NCBI RefSeq assembly: GCF_031624495.1
Contig: NZ_JAMQOP010000002.1
Coordinates: 248,001-312,000, forward strand
Direction: 5' to 3'
DNA length: 64,000 nucleotides
DNA from: Halogeometricum sp. S1BR25-6
GTDB taxonomy: Archaea > Halobacteriota > Halobacteria > Halobacteriales > Haloferacaceae
Of this stretch, positions 9,188-20,610 are shown piece after piece. Numbering within the stretch: position 1 is the stretch's first letter; each line of letters opens with the position of its first letter. Under the pieces are notes generated by a model. The model saw only the letters and a list, made by a program, of their open reading frames with translations. It was not told the DNA's origin and did no database searches. Made by a program: the position numbers and the translations under genes.

Positions 9188-10975
9188 CTACTCGTTCGAC
9201 CCCCCTGTGACGACTTCGTAGGGCCGCATCATCTCCTGGTCCTCGTGTTCGAGGATGTGGCAGTGCCAGACGTACCGCCCGGCGAAGTTCCCGAACCGGC
9301 TGGCGATTCGGACCGTCTCGCCGGCGTACACGTTCACGGTGTCTTTGTTCCCTCGTTCGGTCGGTTCCGGGGCGTCGGTTCCGTTCGGGCCTCTCCCGAG
9401 GACTTGGAAATCCACGAGATGCAGGTGGATGGGATGGGCGTCGCCGGTCCGGTTCTCCAGTTCCCAGACCTCAGTGGTCCCGAGTTGGGGCTTGGTCAGC
9501 ACGGGGTCCCCCCAGTGTTCGCCCGGGGCGGGTCGGCCGCCCTCTTCGTCGAGGAAGTGGGTGTCCAATCCGTTCAGCGCCCCCGTGTCCAGCCCCATCC
9601 GTCGGGTCTGCACCGCCGCCTCCTCCTTGAGCACCTCCGGACCGGGCAGGCGAAGCGAGGTCGGGTCGACTGCGGGGTCCTGCGGCGTCTCGTCTCTCAC
9701 CGTGAACTGCGCCAACTCCGGGAGACCCGCGCCGTCCGTCCCGGTCGACGCACCGGGACTCTGGAACGGGAAGTCCGCGTCGTTGGTGACCGTCAGCGTC
9801 TCGCCGGCGAAATCGGAGAAGTCGACGACGACGTCCGCACGTTCGGCCGGCCCGAGGAGAAGCGACTCCGTGGCTTCGTCCGGTCCGATGGGAACCACGT
9901 CCCGGAGGAACCCGAGGTCGGTCCCGATCTGATACATCGTCGGCGGGTCTTCGCCGTCCTCGCTCTCCAGTCGGACGTTGAAGAACCGCCCGTTCGACCC
10001 GTTGAGGAACCGGAACCGGTACTGTCCGGGATCGACGCTGAAACGGGGCCACGCCTGTCCGTTGACTACGGAGACGTCGCCGGAGACTTCGGCTTCGAAG
10101 CTCGAGGGGTACTGGTACCTGTCGGGGGCATCGTCGTCCGGATCTCCATCGAATGCCCGGTCCTGAAAGAGAATCGGGACCTCCTTGTCACCGCTGGGGA
10201 GGCCGAGTCGCTCTTCCTGCGGACCTCGGAGGAGGAAGAAGCCGGCGAGTCCGGCGTAGACGTTGAGACGCGTCAGGCCGAGGGCGTGGTCGTGATACCA
10301 CAGCGTCGCCGGGTCCTGTCGGTTCGTGTAATCGTAGACGTCCTTGACGAACTGTGGTCCCTCGATGCCGTCCGGCGACGTCCACTGCTCGGGTAGGCCG
10401 TCGCTCGCGGACTCCACGTGGAGGCCGTGGGCGTGCGTCACCGCCCTGACCTCCGGAAATTCGCTGGAGTCTGCAAACTGGTCGGTCCACTCCGGATACC
10501 GGTCGCTGTAGTCCGACAGCTTCGTCCCGTGGACTTCCGTGTCGACGTCAAAGAGGTGACTCTCGGGGAGTTCGTTGACGAACTCGACCTTCATCGGCTG
10601 GTTCACGCGGCCCTCGATGGTCTTCCCCGGGTATTGACCCTCCTCGTCGTTCGGCCCCTTGTACCCCCAGACTGGGGTCGGGTCCATGGCCGGGTGGTGT
10701 TGGTGCATTCCGGGAGCCATCTCTATTCTGTAGTACGGTACCCCTCGGCGCGTCCCCGACGACGCCATGACGTCCGGTATCGCGTCCTCTATGTCGACGT
10801 CCTGCCACTCGAGGTCGTCGAGACCGAACCCCGGCGAGGTCAGATCGGTCGCCACCGCCGGCCTCGCGGCGACCGGGAGCATCGCGGCGGTTCCGAGTGC
10901 TGCGCCCGTCTTCAGGACCGTTCGGCGGTCGATTCTCCGGTTCGACTGTGAGTGCTCGTCTGTCATCGGTTTCAC
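9188..10975 (-). CDS. Tat-exported multicopper oxidase (laccase/bilirubin-oxidase-like)
   Basis: This 595-aa protein oxidises phenols, bilirubin-like compounds or metal ions and reduces O2 to water outside the cell. The N-terminus is a Tat signal (RRTVLKTGAALGTAAML, ending near AARPAVA). Three cupredoxin domains follow with all four copper motifs: HAHGLHVE, WYHDHALG, HPIHLHLVD and HCHILEHEDQEMM, the last supplying the type 1 Cys and axial Met. The architecture and size match CotA and the secreted laccase known from Haloferax volcanii. A second in-frame ATG nine bases in (10966) is an equally good start. An AT-rich stretch with TTTGTAATATTG about 40 bp upstream is a plausible promoter. Confidence 0.9.
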   Translation of the reverse strand: MKPMTDEHSQSNRRIDRRTVLKTGAALGTAAMLPVAARPAVATDLTSPGFGLDDLEWQDVDIEDAIPDVMASSGTRRGVPYYRIEMAPGMHQHHPAMDPTPVWGYKGPNDEEGQYPGKTIEGRVNQPMKVEFVNELPESHLFDVDTEVHGTKLSDYSDRYPEWTDQFADSSEFPEVRAVTHAHGLHVESASDGLPEQWTSPDGIEGPQFVKDVYDYTNRQDPATLWYHDHALGLTRLNVYAGLAGFFLLRGPQEERLGLPSGDKEVPILFQDRAFDGDPDDDAPDRYQYPSSFEAEVSGDVSVVNGQAWPRFSVDPGQYRFRFLNGSNGRFFNVRLESEDGEDPPTMYQIGTDLGFLRDVVPIGPDEATESLLLGPAERADVVVDFSDFAGETLTVTNDADFPFQSPGASTGTDGAGLPELAQFTVRDETPQDPAVDPTSLRLPGPEVLKEEAAVQTRRMGLDTGALNGLDTHFLDEEGGRPAPGEHWGDPVLTKPQLGTTEVWELENRTGDAHPIHLHLVDFQVLGRGPNGTDAPEPTERGNKDTVNVYAGETVRIASRFGNFAGRYVWHCHILEHEDQEMMRPYEVVTGGSNE

Positions 10976-11300
10976 GAGGGTCCCAACCCTCTCCCCCCGA
11001 CAATAGTTAGCATGGACTTTGTAATATTGACACTTCTCTGATAGACTATCGGGACACTACCGCTAACGTGGCAATTATTTCCGGGGGAAAGAGGATTCGC
11101 GGCAGAAGCGGGGCGACTCCATCGGGGTGCGGTTCTGAGGAAACGGACACTACCGTCCGGCGGACCCCGCCGGAAGCGGCGTGCCGCGAGCGGATAAACT
11201 CGACATTTATCTGAATTGAGACAAAGGTCCCGTCCTCAACGAGCGACCGAGGGACGGCCGGGACCGCTGTGCGGCGCCGTGCGACCCGACCAATCGACCC
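10976..11300. other. Upstream region of the multicopper oxidase gene
   Basis: This 325-bp interval separates two minus-strand genes. The half near 11,000-11,050 is AT-richer than its surroundings and probably holds the multicopper oxidase promoter. The other half is the downstream flank of asd. A second AT-rich patch (CGACATTTATCTGAATTGAG near 11,200-11,220) has no assigned role. No RNA gene or ORF was recognised. Confidence 0.4.
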
Positions 11301-12338
11301 TCAGACCCAGCCCTCTTCGACCAGCAGTTCTCCGTTCAGCAGGGAGGCGCCGGCCGCGCCGCGAATCGTGTTGTGCGCGAGGCAGTTGTACTTCAGACCC
11401 GTGCCCGTCGTCTGAATCCCGCCCGCGGAAATCTGCATGCCGTCGCCGCGGTCGCGGTCCAGACGCGGCTGGGGCCGCACGGGGTCCTCGAAGACCTGGA
11501 TGAGCTGTTCGGGGGCGCTGTGCAGGTCGACGCCCTCGTAGGAGCGCATCGCCTCGGCGGCGTCCTCGACCGTCGCCTCCTCGGCCGTCTCCGCGAAGAC
11601 GTTCTCCAGGTGGCCGTCGATGGTCGGGATGCGGTTGCAGGAGGCGGCGACCTCCATCCCGTGCAGTTCGACGTCGGCGCCGTCGAACTCGCCGAGCAGC
11701 TTTCTGGACTCGGTCTCCATCTTGTTCTCCTCGCCGCCGATGTGCGGGATGGCGTTGTCGATTATCTCCATCGACGTGACGCCGGAGTAGCCCGCGCCGG
11801 AGACGGCCTGGAGGGTGGAGACGCGGACGGATTCGAGGTCGAACGCGTCGTCGAGGGCGGCCAGCGTCGGCACCATCGTGATGGTCGAGCAGTTCGGGTT
11901 CTTCACGAGGGCGCCGTCCCAGCCGCGTTCGTCCCGTTGGACCTCGATGAGGTCGAGGTGGCCGGGGTTGATTTCGGGAATGGTAAGCGGCACGTCGGGA
12001 GCCATGCGGTCGTTCGAGGAGTTCGAGGAGACGACGTAGCCCTCGTGGAGGAACTCGGGTTCCACCTCGGTGGCGACGCCGGAGGGGAGCGAGGAGAACA
12101 GAAGGTCGACGTCGTCCGGGACGGCCTCCGGTTTCGTCGGCCCGACCTCCATCCCCGCGATATCGTCCGGGATGGGGGCGTTCACGCGCCACTTCGCCGC
12201 GTCGCGGTAGGTCTTGCCCGCGCTCTCCTCGCTGGCGGTCAGCGCCGCGAGTTCGAACGTCGGGTGGTCGTCGAGAAGTTGGATGAATCGCTGTCCGACC
12301 GCACCGGTCGCGCCGAGGATACCGACTCGTACTACCAT
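11301..12338 (-). CDS. asd: Aspartate-semialdehyde dehydrogenase
   Basis: This 345-aa enzyme reduces 4-aspartyl phosphate to aspartate semialdehyde with NADPH, the branch point to threonine, methionine and lysine. The NADP loop is GILGATGAVGQRFIQLL at the N-terminus. The active-site Cys is in KNPNCSTITMV, and the second catalytic region is SGAGYSGVTSMEI, typical of the archaeal/fungal class. The GGIQTTGTGLKYNCLAHNTIRG-like C-terminal part closes the substrate site. I start at 12338 (MVVRVGILG), because extending further upstream adds an unrelated segment. The gene is divergent from pccA, sharing about 200 bp. Confidence 0.94.
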   Translation of the reverse strand: MVVRVGILGATGAVGQRFIQLLDDHPTFELAALTASEESAGKTYRDAAKWRVNAPIPDDIAGMEVGPTKPEAVPDDVDLLFSSLPSGVATEVEPEFLHEGYVVSSNSSNDRMAPDVPLTIPEINPGHLDLIEVQRDERGWDGALVKNPNCSTITMVPTLAALDDAFDLESVRVSTLQAVSGAGYSGVTSMEIIDNAIPHIGGEENKMETESRKLLGEFDGADVELHGMEVAASCNRIPTIDGHLENVFAETAEEATVEDAAEAMRSYEGVDLHSAPEQLIQVFEDPVRPQPRLDRDRGDGMQISAGGIQTTGTGLKYNCLAHNTIRGAAGASLLNGELLVEEGWV

Positions 12339-12536
12339 TGCCGTGGCTTTCCGTGGCACACCCATAAGGCCGTTTGGATTCGAGGCGTATTTCACGAACG
12401 TTCACCTTCGAGGCCGCAGTCTCCCGCTCGACAGACGTTCGTCCACTCCGACGCCGCGACGGGTTCGACGGGCGTCGAAGCCGGAACCGTACCGAACCGA
12501 TAGAATGAGGTGCCGCGTTCGGGTATACTCCCGCAA

Positions 12537-14345
<1,809 letters not shown>

Positions 14346-14373
14346 CGGCCGCGAATCAGTTTCTTTCGAGTGG

Positions 14374-14580
14374 TCAGCGGTAGCCGGCGACGACGAGAAT
14401 CAGACCGAACACGACGCCGAGGACGATGAGCGCCGCGCCGCCGATGCCGTACAGTTCGGCGGCGGTGTACTGGAATCGCTCGCCGTAGCGCATAATTCCC
14501 GCCGACAGCAGTAACGTGATTCCCGAACCGGTCAGGACCGTCGCGATGTCGAAGCCGGCCGGGTTTCCGAAGTCAGGCAT
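14374..14580 (-). CDS. Small two-helix membrane protein, unknown function
   Basis: This 68-aa protein has two predicted transmembrane helices: ATVLTGSGITLLLSAGIMRYG, and a strongly hydrophobic segment, IGGAALIVLGVVFGLILVVA, near the C-terminus. The start at 14580 (MPDFGNPAGFD) is chosen because it gives a polar N-terminus; a longer form from 14616 is possible. It sits tail to tail with pccA and upstream of the next minus-strand gene. Proteins like this are common and uncharacterised in haloarchaea. I do not recognise a named family. Confidence 0.6.
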   Translation of the reverse strand: MPDFGNPAGFDIATVLTGSGITLLLSAGIMRYGERFQYTAAELYGIGGAALIVLGVVFGLILVVAGYR

Positions 14581-14631
14581 GCGTACTTCGAACACCCAGA
14601 ACGGGCAAAGACCCACCGGCCGTCGCCGGAC

Positions 14632-15204
14632 TCAGAGTTCCTTGACGACTTCGGCGGGGTTGCCCTGCACGACCACCTCGTCGGGTACGTCGCGGGTGAC
14701 GACGGCGCCCGAGGCGACCACGCTGTCGTCGCCGATGGTCACGCCGGGGTTGACGACGGCCCGCCCCCCGAACCACACCCGGTCGCCGACGGTGACCGGC
14801 TTGCCGTACTCCTCGCCGGCGACTCGTTCCGCCGCGTCGAGGGGGTGCGTCGCCGTGTAGACGTGGACGCCGGGGGCGAGCATGCAGTCGTCGCCGAACT
14901 CGACGGGACAGACGTCGAGAATCACGCAGTCGAAGTTGGCGAAGAAGCAGTCGCCGACGCGGACGTTGTAGCCGTAGTCGCACTTGAACGTCGGTTCGAC
15001 GAGCGGGTCCTCGCCGACGGAGCCGAACAGGTCCCGTAGGAGGGACTCCCGCCGGTCGTCCTCGTCGGCGCCCGTCGCGTTGTACGTCTCGGTCAGCCGA
15101 CGCGCCGCGCGGCGCTCTTCGACCAGCGTCGGGTCCGACGGGTCGTACAACTCCCCCGCCAGCATCTTCTCTTTCTCCGTCTCGCCGTCTCGCTCCGGGG
15201 ACAT
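14632..15204 (-). CDS. Sugar O-acetyltransferase (NodL/LacA/Maa type)
   Basis: This 190-aa left-handed beta-helix acetyltransferase transfers acetyl from acetyl-CoA to a sugar hydroxyl. The N-terminal Maa domain ([21 protein letters not shown]) is followed by hexapeptide repeats. Key family motifs are [38 protein letters not shown] with the catalytic His, [20 protein letters not shown] and [10 protein letters not shown]. The start at 15204 gives a standard N-terminus. The acceptor sugar (maltose, galactoside or other) is unknown. It is divergent from birA with 87 bp between them. Confidence 0.9.
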   Translation of the reverse strand: MSPERDGETEKEKMLAGELYDPSDPTLVEERRAARRLTETYNATGADEDDRRESLLRDLFGSVGEDPLVEPTFKCDYGYNVRVGDCFFANFDCVILDVCPVEFGDDCMLAPGVHVYTATHPLDAAERVAGEEYGKPVTVGDRVWFGGRAVVNPGVTIGDDSVVASGAVVTRDVPDEVVVQGNPAEVVKEL

Positions 15205-15291
15205 CGTTCGCCTCTCGTCGCCGCCCGACTTCGTTCTTGCGCGCCGCCGCGGACCCCCGGCGCTTTTGCCCTCGCTTGCCTCACCCCCGGT

Positions 15292-16332
15292 ATGAACGAG
15301 ACGCGCCGCGCCCTCCTCGACGCCCTCGCCGGGGGACCGACGGCCGGTCCCGAACTCGCCGAGCGACTCGGCGTCTCCCGCGCCGCCGTCTGGAAGCAGG
15401 TCGAGGCCCTCCGCGAGGAGGGGTTCGGAGTCGAGAGCGGCGACGACGGCTATCGGGTCACCGGCGTGCCCGAGTACGGCGCGGCGGCCCTCGCGTTCGG
15501 CCTCGACGCCCCCTACGAGGTGGAGTTCCACGAGCGACTCGGTAGCACGAACGACCGCGGGCGGGAACTCGCCGCTGCGGGCGCCTCGGACGTCGCCGTC
15601 GTCGCCGACGAACAGACCGGAAGCAGGGGTCGACTCCGCCGCGAGTGGACCGCTCCGGCCGGCGGCCTCTGGGTGAGTCTCGTCCTCCGACCGGAGATTC
15701 CGCCGGCGCACGCCCCCCTCTACACGCTCGCGGCGGCCGTCGCCGTGACGCGGGCGGCGCGCGAGGCCGGCGTGGACGCGTCGATAAAGTGGCCGAACGA
15801 CGTCCTCGTGAGTGAAACGAGCGAGAACACATCGGAGTCGTCCGACGGAGTGCCCGTGAGCGAGGGCACGTCAGTTAACGCTGACCTCGCGGACAGCGAC
15901 TCCGACTCGGCCCGCGGCGGCCGCAAACTCGCCGGCGTCCTCACCGAGATGGAGGGCGAGGCCGACCGGGTGTCGTGGGTCGTTGTCGGCATCGGCGCGA
16001 ACGTCAACGTCGACATTGAGGACTTACCGCCAGGGGCGACGAGCGTCCGCGAGGAAGTCGGCGACGCCGACCTGCGGGCGTTCTGTCAGCGCGTGCTGGA
16101 GGCGTTCGCCGAGTTGACCGCCGACCCCGACTCGATTCTTCCGGCGTGGCGCGAACACGCCGCGACGCTCGGTCGGTACGTGCGCGTCGAGACGCCTGGC
16201 GGCGTCGTCGAGGGCGAGGCCGTCGACGTGCGCACGCCGGGAGCGCTCGTCGTGCGGACCGACGAGGGCGAACGCATCGTCCACGCGGGCGACTGCGAGC
16301 ATCTCAGACCCGCCCGGTCGGAGGACCGGTAG
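15292..16332 (+). CDS. birA: Biotin-protein ligase/biotin operon repressor, with insertion
   Basis: This 346-aa protein activates biotin with ATP and attaches it to PccA, and its N-terminal helix-turn-helix suggests DNA-binding control. The wHTH is residues 1-60 ([23 protein letters not shown]). The ligase domain has [34 protein letters not shown] and KWPNDVLV, with [14 protein letters not shown] continuing the active site and [10 protein letters not shown] after it. Between WPNDVLV and GRKLAGVL sits an unusual stretch of about 38 Ser/Asp/Glu-rich residues that other BirA proteins lack. The C-terminal SH3-like domain is present. Placement between pccA and pccB-pccX fits its job. Confidence 0.92.
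   Translation: MNETRRALLDALAGGPTAGPELAERLGVSRAAVWKQVEALREEGFGVESGDDGYRVTGVPEYGAAALAFGLDAPYEVEFHERLGSTNDRGRELAAAGASDVAVVADEQTGSRGRLRREWTAPAGGLWVSLVLRPEIPPAHAPLYTLAAAVAVTRAAREAGVDASIKWPNDVLVSETSENTSESSDGVPVSEGTSVNADLADSDSDSARGGRKLAGVLTEMEGEADRVSWVVVGIGANVNVDIEDLPPGATSVREEVGDADLRAFCQRVLEAFAELTADPDSILPAWREHAATLGRYVRVETPGGVVEGEAVDVRTPGALVVRTDEGERIVHAGDCEHLRPARSEDR
15850..15869. repeat. Perfect hairpin inside the birA insertion
   Basis: GTGCCC and GGGCAC form a 6-bp perfect stem around the loop GTGAGCGA. It lies in the segment that encodes the extra Ser/Asp-rich loop of BirA. The surrounding text (CGTGAGTGAAACGAGCGAG) resembles the intergenic repeat near 34.6 kb, so the insertion may derive from a mobile or expanded repeat. 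Confidence 0.6.
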
Positions 16333-16345
16333 TCGTAGTCAGCAG

Positions 16346-16876
16346 TCAGTCGGCTTCGACGCCCGTCTCGGCGTCCCCGTCGGCGTCGGACTCGGTCCCG
16401 GCGTCCGATTCGGCCCCGAGAGCCTCCTCGGTCTCCGAGACGTCGCCGACCCGCACGGTGAGCACCGGCACCTCCGAGGCGCGAACCACCTTCTCCGCGA
16501 CGCTGCCGAGGAGCAGGCGGTCGATGCCGCCGCGACCGTGCGTCCCCATCACGATGAGGTCGCAGCCTTCCTGCTCGGCGAACGTGACTATCTCGCGGCT
16601 GGGCGTTCCCTCGGCGATCGTCGTCTCGACGGGGACGTCCGCCTCCGCCGCGGCGGCGCGGACCGCTTCCATCGCCGCTTCGCCGTCCGAGCGCAGCATC
16701 TCGTCCAGTCCCTCCCACGAGGACTCCATCGGGAGGCCGGCGAAGCTCCCGCTGTTGATGACGTACAGGGCGTGGACGGTCGCGCCGTGGACGGCCGCGA
16801 GTCCGACGGCGTGTTCGAGAACGCGCGCGGACCCGGCCGAACCGTCGGTCGGGACGAGGATGCGCTGGTACATCAT
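16346..16876 (-). CDS. Universal stress protein A family protein
   Basis: This 176-aa cytoplasmic protein has a single Usp domain that binds ATP. The N-terminus YQRILVPTDGSAGSARVLEHA and the nucleotide motif GTHGRGGIDRLLLGSVAEKV (the G-2x-G-9x-G-S/T pattern) are intact, followed by PVLTVRVG. A ~30-residue acidic tail (Glu/Asp/Ala-rich) extends beyond the normal 140-145 aa. Such proteins are numerous in haloarchaea and respond to stress, but the specific role is not readable here. It is convergent with birA. Confidence 0.92.
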   Translation of the reverse strand: MMYQRILVPTDGSAGSARVLEHAVGLAAVHGATVHALYVINSGSFAGLPMESSWEGLDEMLRSDGEAAMEAVRAAAAEADVPVETTIAEGTPSREIVTFAEQEGCDLIVMGTHGRGGIDRLLLGSVAEKVVRASEVPVLTVRVGDVSETEEALGAESDAGTESDADGDAETGVEAD

Positions 16877-16972
16877 GGTAACTCACCCCACGATAGTCGG
16901 CTCGGACGCTTAATTCTATCTCCAAAGACCGTTACGAACCGAAACCTCTCCGAGCGGCGACGAGCGAGCCGT

Positions 16973-17995
16973 TCAGAGCAGGACGTCGCTCACGTCCGCC
17001 TGCCCGGCGCGCCGGACGACGGCGCGGACGGGGTCCTTCGCGCCGGCGAGGTTGTCGGAGTCGCCGTCGAGGACGAGCAGTTTCGCCTCCCGCCCCGCCT
17101 CGACGACGCCGTAGTTCTTCCCCGCCAACTCGGCGCCGTTGACCGTCGCCATCCGCAGCACCTCGGCAGCGGACACGTCCGCGAGTTTGTCGAGAAACTC
17201 CATCTCGCGGAACATGGAGGGCGAGTTGAGCATCACGTTGTCCGTGCCGAGGGCGACGGTGGTCCGGTCGACCAACTCGCGCGCCGGCGCGACGCCGACG
17301 TTCGTGACGAGGTTCGACCGCGGGCAGAGCACTATCGGCACCTCGCTGTCCGCGATGCGCTCTAAGTGCGACTGCTCGGGGTGAACCATGTGGACCGCGA
17401 AGTCGGGGTCGAGGTCCAAGGCGGGGTCGATATCGAGCGAGTCGCGCTCGCCGGCGTGGATGCCGAACAGCTTCCCCGCCTCGCGCGTCGCCTCGCGGAG
17501 GTCGGCGAACTCGGCGTCGCGGGCGCCCGAGGCGCCGAACCCGTCCGACGCGCGCATCGCGTCGGCCGTCTCGCGCCCGAGGACGACCGGGTCGATGTCG
17601 AGTCCGTCCGCGGCCGCGCGGATGGCTTCGACGCCCTCGACGCCGCCCTCGCGGAACTCGATGCAGGTCGCCGTCCCCGTCGCCGCCATCATGCGCAGCG
17701 ACCGCCGCATCGCCTCGACCTTCTCCTCGCGACTCGCCGCGCGGAGCAGTCGGTGCTTCAGGCCGTCCGGCGGCGCGACCAACTCGTCCAAGGACAGCCC
17801 CGACCCCGCCTCCTTGGCGATGGAGTCGCCGATGTGGGTGTGGGCGTTGACGAACGCCGGCAGGACGATGTTCTCGGAATCGGTGCTCGCCTCTTCGACG
17901 GCCGAAATCTCGCCGTCTTCGACGACGACGCGCCCTTCGACCGGGTCGAAGTCGCGCCCGCGGAGGATGGTTCCCTCGACGATCATGGTCGACAC
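16973..17995 (-). CDS. Amidohydrolase-superfamily metal-dependent deaminase/hydrolase
   Basis: This 340-aa TIM-barrel hydrolase resembles cytosine/guanine deaminases. Metal-binding positions are visible: HTHIGDSI near residue 53, His in GIHAGERDS, VHMVHPEQSH and the late Asp in ALGTDNVMLNSP. The N-terminal beta-sandwich (GTILRGRDFDPVEGRVVVEDG) and the C-terminal part are as in the family. The start is either GTG at 17995 or the ATG at 17986. The substrate is unknown; the rather short length compared with typical cytosine deaminases (~420) argues against a firm name. The HD-domain gene lies 46 bp upstream on the same strand. Confidence 0.85.
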   Translation of the reverse strand: MSTMIVEGTILRGRDFDPVEGRVVVEDGEISAVEEASTDSENIVLPAFVNAHTHIGDSIAKEAGSGLSLDELVAPPDGLKHRLLRAASREEKVEAMRRSLRMMAATGTATCIEFREGGVEGVEAIRAAADGLDIDPVVLGRETADAMRASDGFGASGARDAEFADLREATREAGKLFGIHAGERDSLDIDPALDLDPDFAVHMVHPEQSHLERIADSEVPIVLCPRSNLVTNVGVAPARELVDRTTVALGTDNVMLNSPSMFREMEFLDKLADVSAAEVLRMATVNGAELAGKNYGVVEAGREAKLLVLDGDSDNLAGAKDPVRAVVRRAGQADVSDVLL

Positions 17996-18041
17996 TCGCC
18001 TCGGATACGGCTTGAAACTCCCGACCCGTTTGGACGACGAC

Positions 18042-19268
18042 TCACCCCGCGAACTCGTCGAGCGTCGCGTTGACGCCGTGGCGGACGTCCGAGACGAGGG
18101 CGCCGTCGATGTCGAGACCCATCTCCTCGACGGCGGCGCGGCCGACGGCCGCCGTCTCCCCGGCGGGCGCGTAGACGCCGAAGCGCCACTGCTGGCTCTG
18201 GGCGGTCCGGAGGGCGGACACGAGCGGCGACTGCTTGCCGAGCCGTCGTATCTCGCCGCTGACCATCACGCGCGTGGTCGACTCGGTCATCGACGGCCGC
18301 GGGGGGACGTCGACGATGACCGACTCGGGGTCGACGTCGACGCGGTCCGCGATGGCCGCCTCGAAGTCGCGGTAGACGGTATGGTCGGCGTCGATGACGT
18401 CGTCCGGGACGGCGTCCATCTCCGCCCAGACCGCCCGCTTGTACAGGTCGCGGCTGCCGAGGCGCTCGGCAAACGCGCTCGTCTCGGGCGTCATCCGGAG
18501 GGCGGCGACGAGGTCGTGGTCGTCCATCCGGCGGAGTCGGTCGGCCGTGAGGTCGGGTTGCCGCAGGAGTCGTTCGCTCGCCCGCCTGAGCATCGCCTTC
18601 GAGATTCGGGCGACGTGGTGCTGGTAGACGGTCGGGTTCATCAGCGCGCGGGCGAGCAGCAGGGACTCCGCGGTCTGGACGTTCCCCTCGTCGAGGACGA
18701 GTTCGCCGTCGACGAAGGTGAGTTCCCGAATCAGCCGCTCGTGGTCGATAGTGCCGTAGGGGACGCCGGTGTGGTGGGCGTCGCGCACGAGATAGTCCAT
18801 CCGGTCGACGTCCAACTCCCCCGACACCAGTTGGCCGTACTTCCCCTCGCCGGCGACGAGGTCGGCTATCGTCGCCGGCTCCAAGTCGTGGTCGCGGAGG
18901 ACGCGCCCCACCGCGCCCTCGGCGATGAGTTCGTGCACGTCGTCGTGGTACTTGCCCGTGTGGCGGTAGGTGACGCTCTCGACGTTGTGGCTGTACGGGC
19001 CGTGTCCCACGTCGTGGAGGAGGGAGGCGGCGCGGATTCGCTCGGCCTGCACGCCCCCGATGCCGAGGTGGTCGAGGGCGCGGGAGGCCAGGTGGTAGAC
19101 GCCCAGCGAGTGCTCGAAGCGCGTGTGGTTCGCCGACGGGTAGACGAGTTGGACCGTCCCCAACTGCTTGATGTGTCGGAGCCGTTGCACCTCCTCGGTG
19201 TCGAGGAGGGCCTCGGCGACGCCCTCGACCTCGATGTGGTCGTGGACGCTGTCCTTGATGGTCGTCAT
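18042..19268 (-). CDS. HD-domain phosphohydrolase (dGTPase/SAMHD1-like)
   Basis: This 408-aa protein belongs to the HD superfamily of nucleotide phosphohydrolases. The metal-binding motifs are HTRFEHSLGVYHLA near residue 55, the signature LLHDVGHGPYSH near residue 85, and a downstream Asp in the DRMDYLVRDAHHTG segment. That order is characteristic of the COG1078 group, whose bacterial and human relatives cleave dNTPs. A role in dNTP pool control is possible but is an inference. It probably shares a transcript with the amidohydrolase gene downstream. Confidence 0.88.
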   Translation of the reverse strand: MTTIKDSVHDHIEVEGVAEALLDTEEVQRLRHIKQLGTVQLVYPSANHTRFEHSLGVYHLASRALDHLGIGGVQAERIRAASLLHDVGHGPYSHNVESVTYRHTGKYHDDVHELIAEGAVGRVLRDHDLEPATIADLVAGEGKYGQLVSGELDVDRMDYLVRDAHHTGVPYGTIDHERLIRELTFVDGELVLDEGNVQTAESLLLARALMNPTVYQHHVARISKAMLRRASERLLRQPDLTADRLRRMDDHDLVAALRMTPETSAFAERLGSRDLYKRAVWAEMDAVPDDVIDADHTVYRDFEAAIADRVDVDPESVIVDVPPRPSMTESTTRVMVSGEIRRLGKQSPLVSALRTAQSQQWRFGVYAPAGETAAVGRAAVEEMGLDIDGALVSDVRHGVNATLDEFAG

Positions 19269-19358
19269 ACCGAGCGTTGTGTCGTCTTCGGATAAAAACC
19301 GTCGGGCGGGGGGTCGAACCGGCCGTCTCGCGACGTCGCCGAGCGCTCCCGCCCCGAC

Positions 19359-19748
19359 TCAGGCGGCCGGGCCGGGACGTCGCGTGCTGCCCGCGTCGGC
19401 CAGCGTTCCGCCCAACGCGCCGCCGAGGGCACCGGGGACGACGGTCACGACGACGAACAGCAGCGTCGCGAGACCGGCCGTGAGACCGAACGCGGTGGTG
19501 GCGTCGCCCAGGGCTAGCAGCACTCCCCCGAGCAGGAGGCTCCCCGCGGCGGCCGCCGCGACGCCGTAGGCGGCGTCGCGTCCCATCGTTCCGGCGTTGA
19601 CGTAGCCGGCGACGCCGCCGGCCAGAAGCCCCGAAAGCCCGGCGCCGAGCATCGGGAGGTCGGCCTCGGCGTAGGGAAGTCCCGGTCCGCCCAACAGTCC
19701 CACGGCGACGCCGACAAACAGCCCCGAGAGCAGCGCTCTGTCGTTCAT
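19359..19748 (-). CDS. Multi-helix membrane protein, DUF5518-like
   Basis: This 129-aa protein is made almost wholly of four hydrophobic Gly/Ala-rich helices (LLSGLFVGVAVGLLGG, LGAGLSGLLAGGVAGYV, AAAAAGSLLLGGVLLALG, LATLLFVVVTVVPGALGGALGG). The layout resembles the small haloarchaeal membrane family to which the 163-aa protein at 60.4-60.9 kb seems to belong. No catalytic residues are visible and the function is unknown. Confidence 0.65.
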   Translation of the reverse strand: MNDRALLSGLFVGVAVGLLGGPGLPYAEADLPMLGAGLSGLLAGGVAGYVNAGTMGRDAAYGVAAAAAGSLLLGGVLLALGDATTAFGLTAGLATLLFVVVTVVPGALGGALGGTLADAGSTRRPGPAA

Positions 19749-19890
19749 GGTCCCTCCGTACGCTGCGTCAGTACGTAAACGAGTTCGCGGCGTCCCGTGA
19801 CTGTCCGATTCTCAGTCGGGTGCGCGGGCGCGCCGGAGCGCCGGGGGTCGACTCGCCGGTCGCCGTCCCGACGTTCGGACCCGGCGCCGG

Positions 19891-20520
19891 TCACGCCGAT
19901 TCGCTCCGAACCCCTTCGAGCGTCCGCGACGCCGTCTCCTCGGCGACGACCGACGCGAGGTGACGCTCGTACGCCGGGCGCGAGACGAGGCCGGTCGCTC
20001 CATCTTCGAGTCGGTAGTCACCGGCGACGACGACGTCCGACCCGTTCCGCGAGTCGAAGCGAATCGGGTCGCCCGCGAGGGCCGCCGTCACGTGGTCTTC
20101 GTGCCCGTTCGCGTCGAAGGCGGTGCGCCACGTCACCGTCGCCGAGGGCGTCACCGGATTCCAGCGCGCGTCCCACGAGTCGACGGCGACGACGAGGACG
20201 GGCGACCCGTCGTCAGGAACCTCGGAGGCGACCGTCACGTCGAACCCGCGCTCGGCGAACGACTCGCGGAGGCTCCGTTCGAGGCGGGGTCGGACCGAGT
20301 CGGGCGCGCGAACGACCACCGTCGCGTCGGCGACGACCGGGCCGGACCCGTTCGTCGTCGCCGACGCCGTCGTCGTCGAACCGGTCGCCGAGGTGTTGAA
20401 CTCCGCGGCGGAGACGTCGGCGAGTGCGAGAACGCCGTACGTCGGCGCGGCGAGAGCAAGGAGGACGATGAGTGCGGCCGCGACGACGCGGACGCGGTCG
20501 CTCGAAGAACGGTCTGACAT
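19891..20520 (-). CDS. Secreted or membrane-anchored haloarchaeal protein, unknown
   Basis: This 209-aa protein has one N-terminal hydrophobic segment ([22 protein letters not shown]), then a Thr/Ser-rich linker and an extracellular domain of about 150 residues. The domain has several beta-like stretches ([40 protein letters not shown]). I do not recognise a named domain. Starts at 20520 or, by doubling the Met, at 20523. The Ser/Thr-rich linker after the anchor is typical of cell-surface proteins that are glycosylated in haloarchaea. It is divergent from cofD. Confidence 0.65.
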   Translation of the reverse strand: MSDRSSSDRVRVVAAALIVLLALAAPTYGVLALADVSAAEFNTSATGSTTTASATTNGSGPVVADATVVVRAPDSVRPRLERSLRESFAERGFDVTVASEVPDDGSPVLVVAVDSWDARWNPVTPSATVTWRTAFDANGHEDHVTAALAGDPIRFDSRNGSDVVVAGDYRLEDGATGLVSRPAYERHLASVVAEETASRTLEGVRSESA

Positions 20521-20610
20521 CATCTTCCTTTGGTCCCGCGGTCGGAAAGCCCTTGCCGGGACCGCTCCGTGAGCGAATGGTTGAAACCGCCCGTGGGCCT
20601 CTACGGGGAC

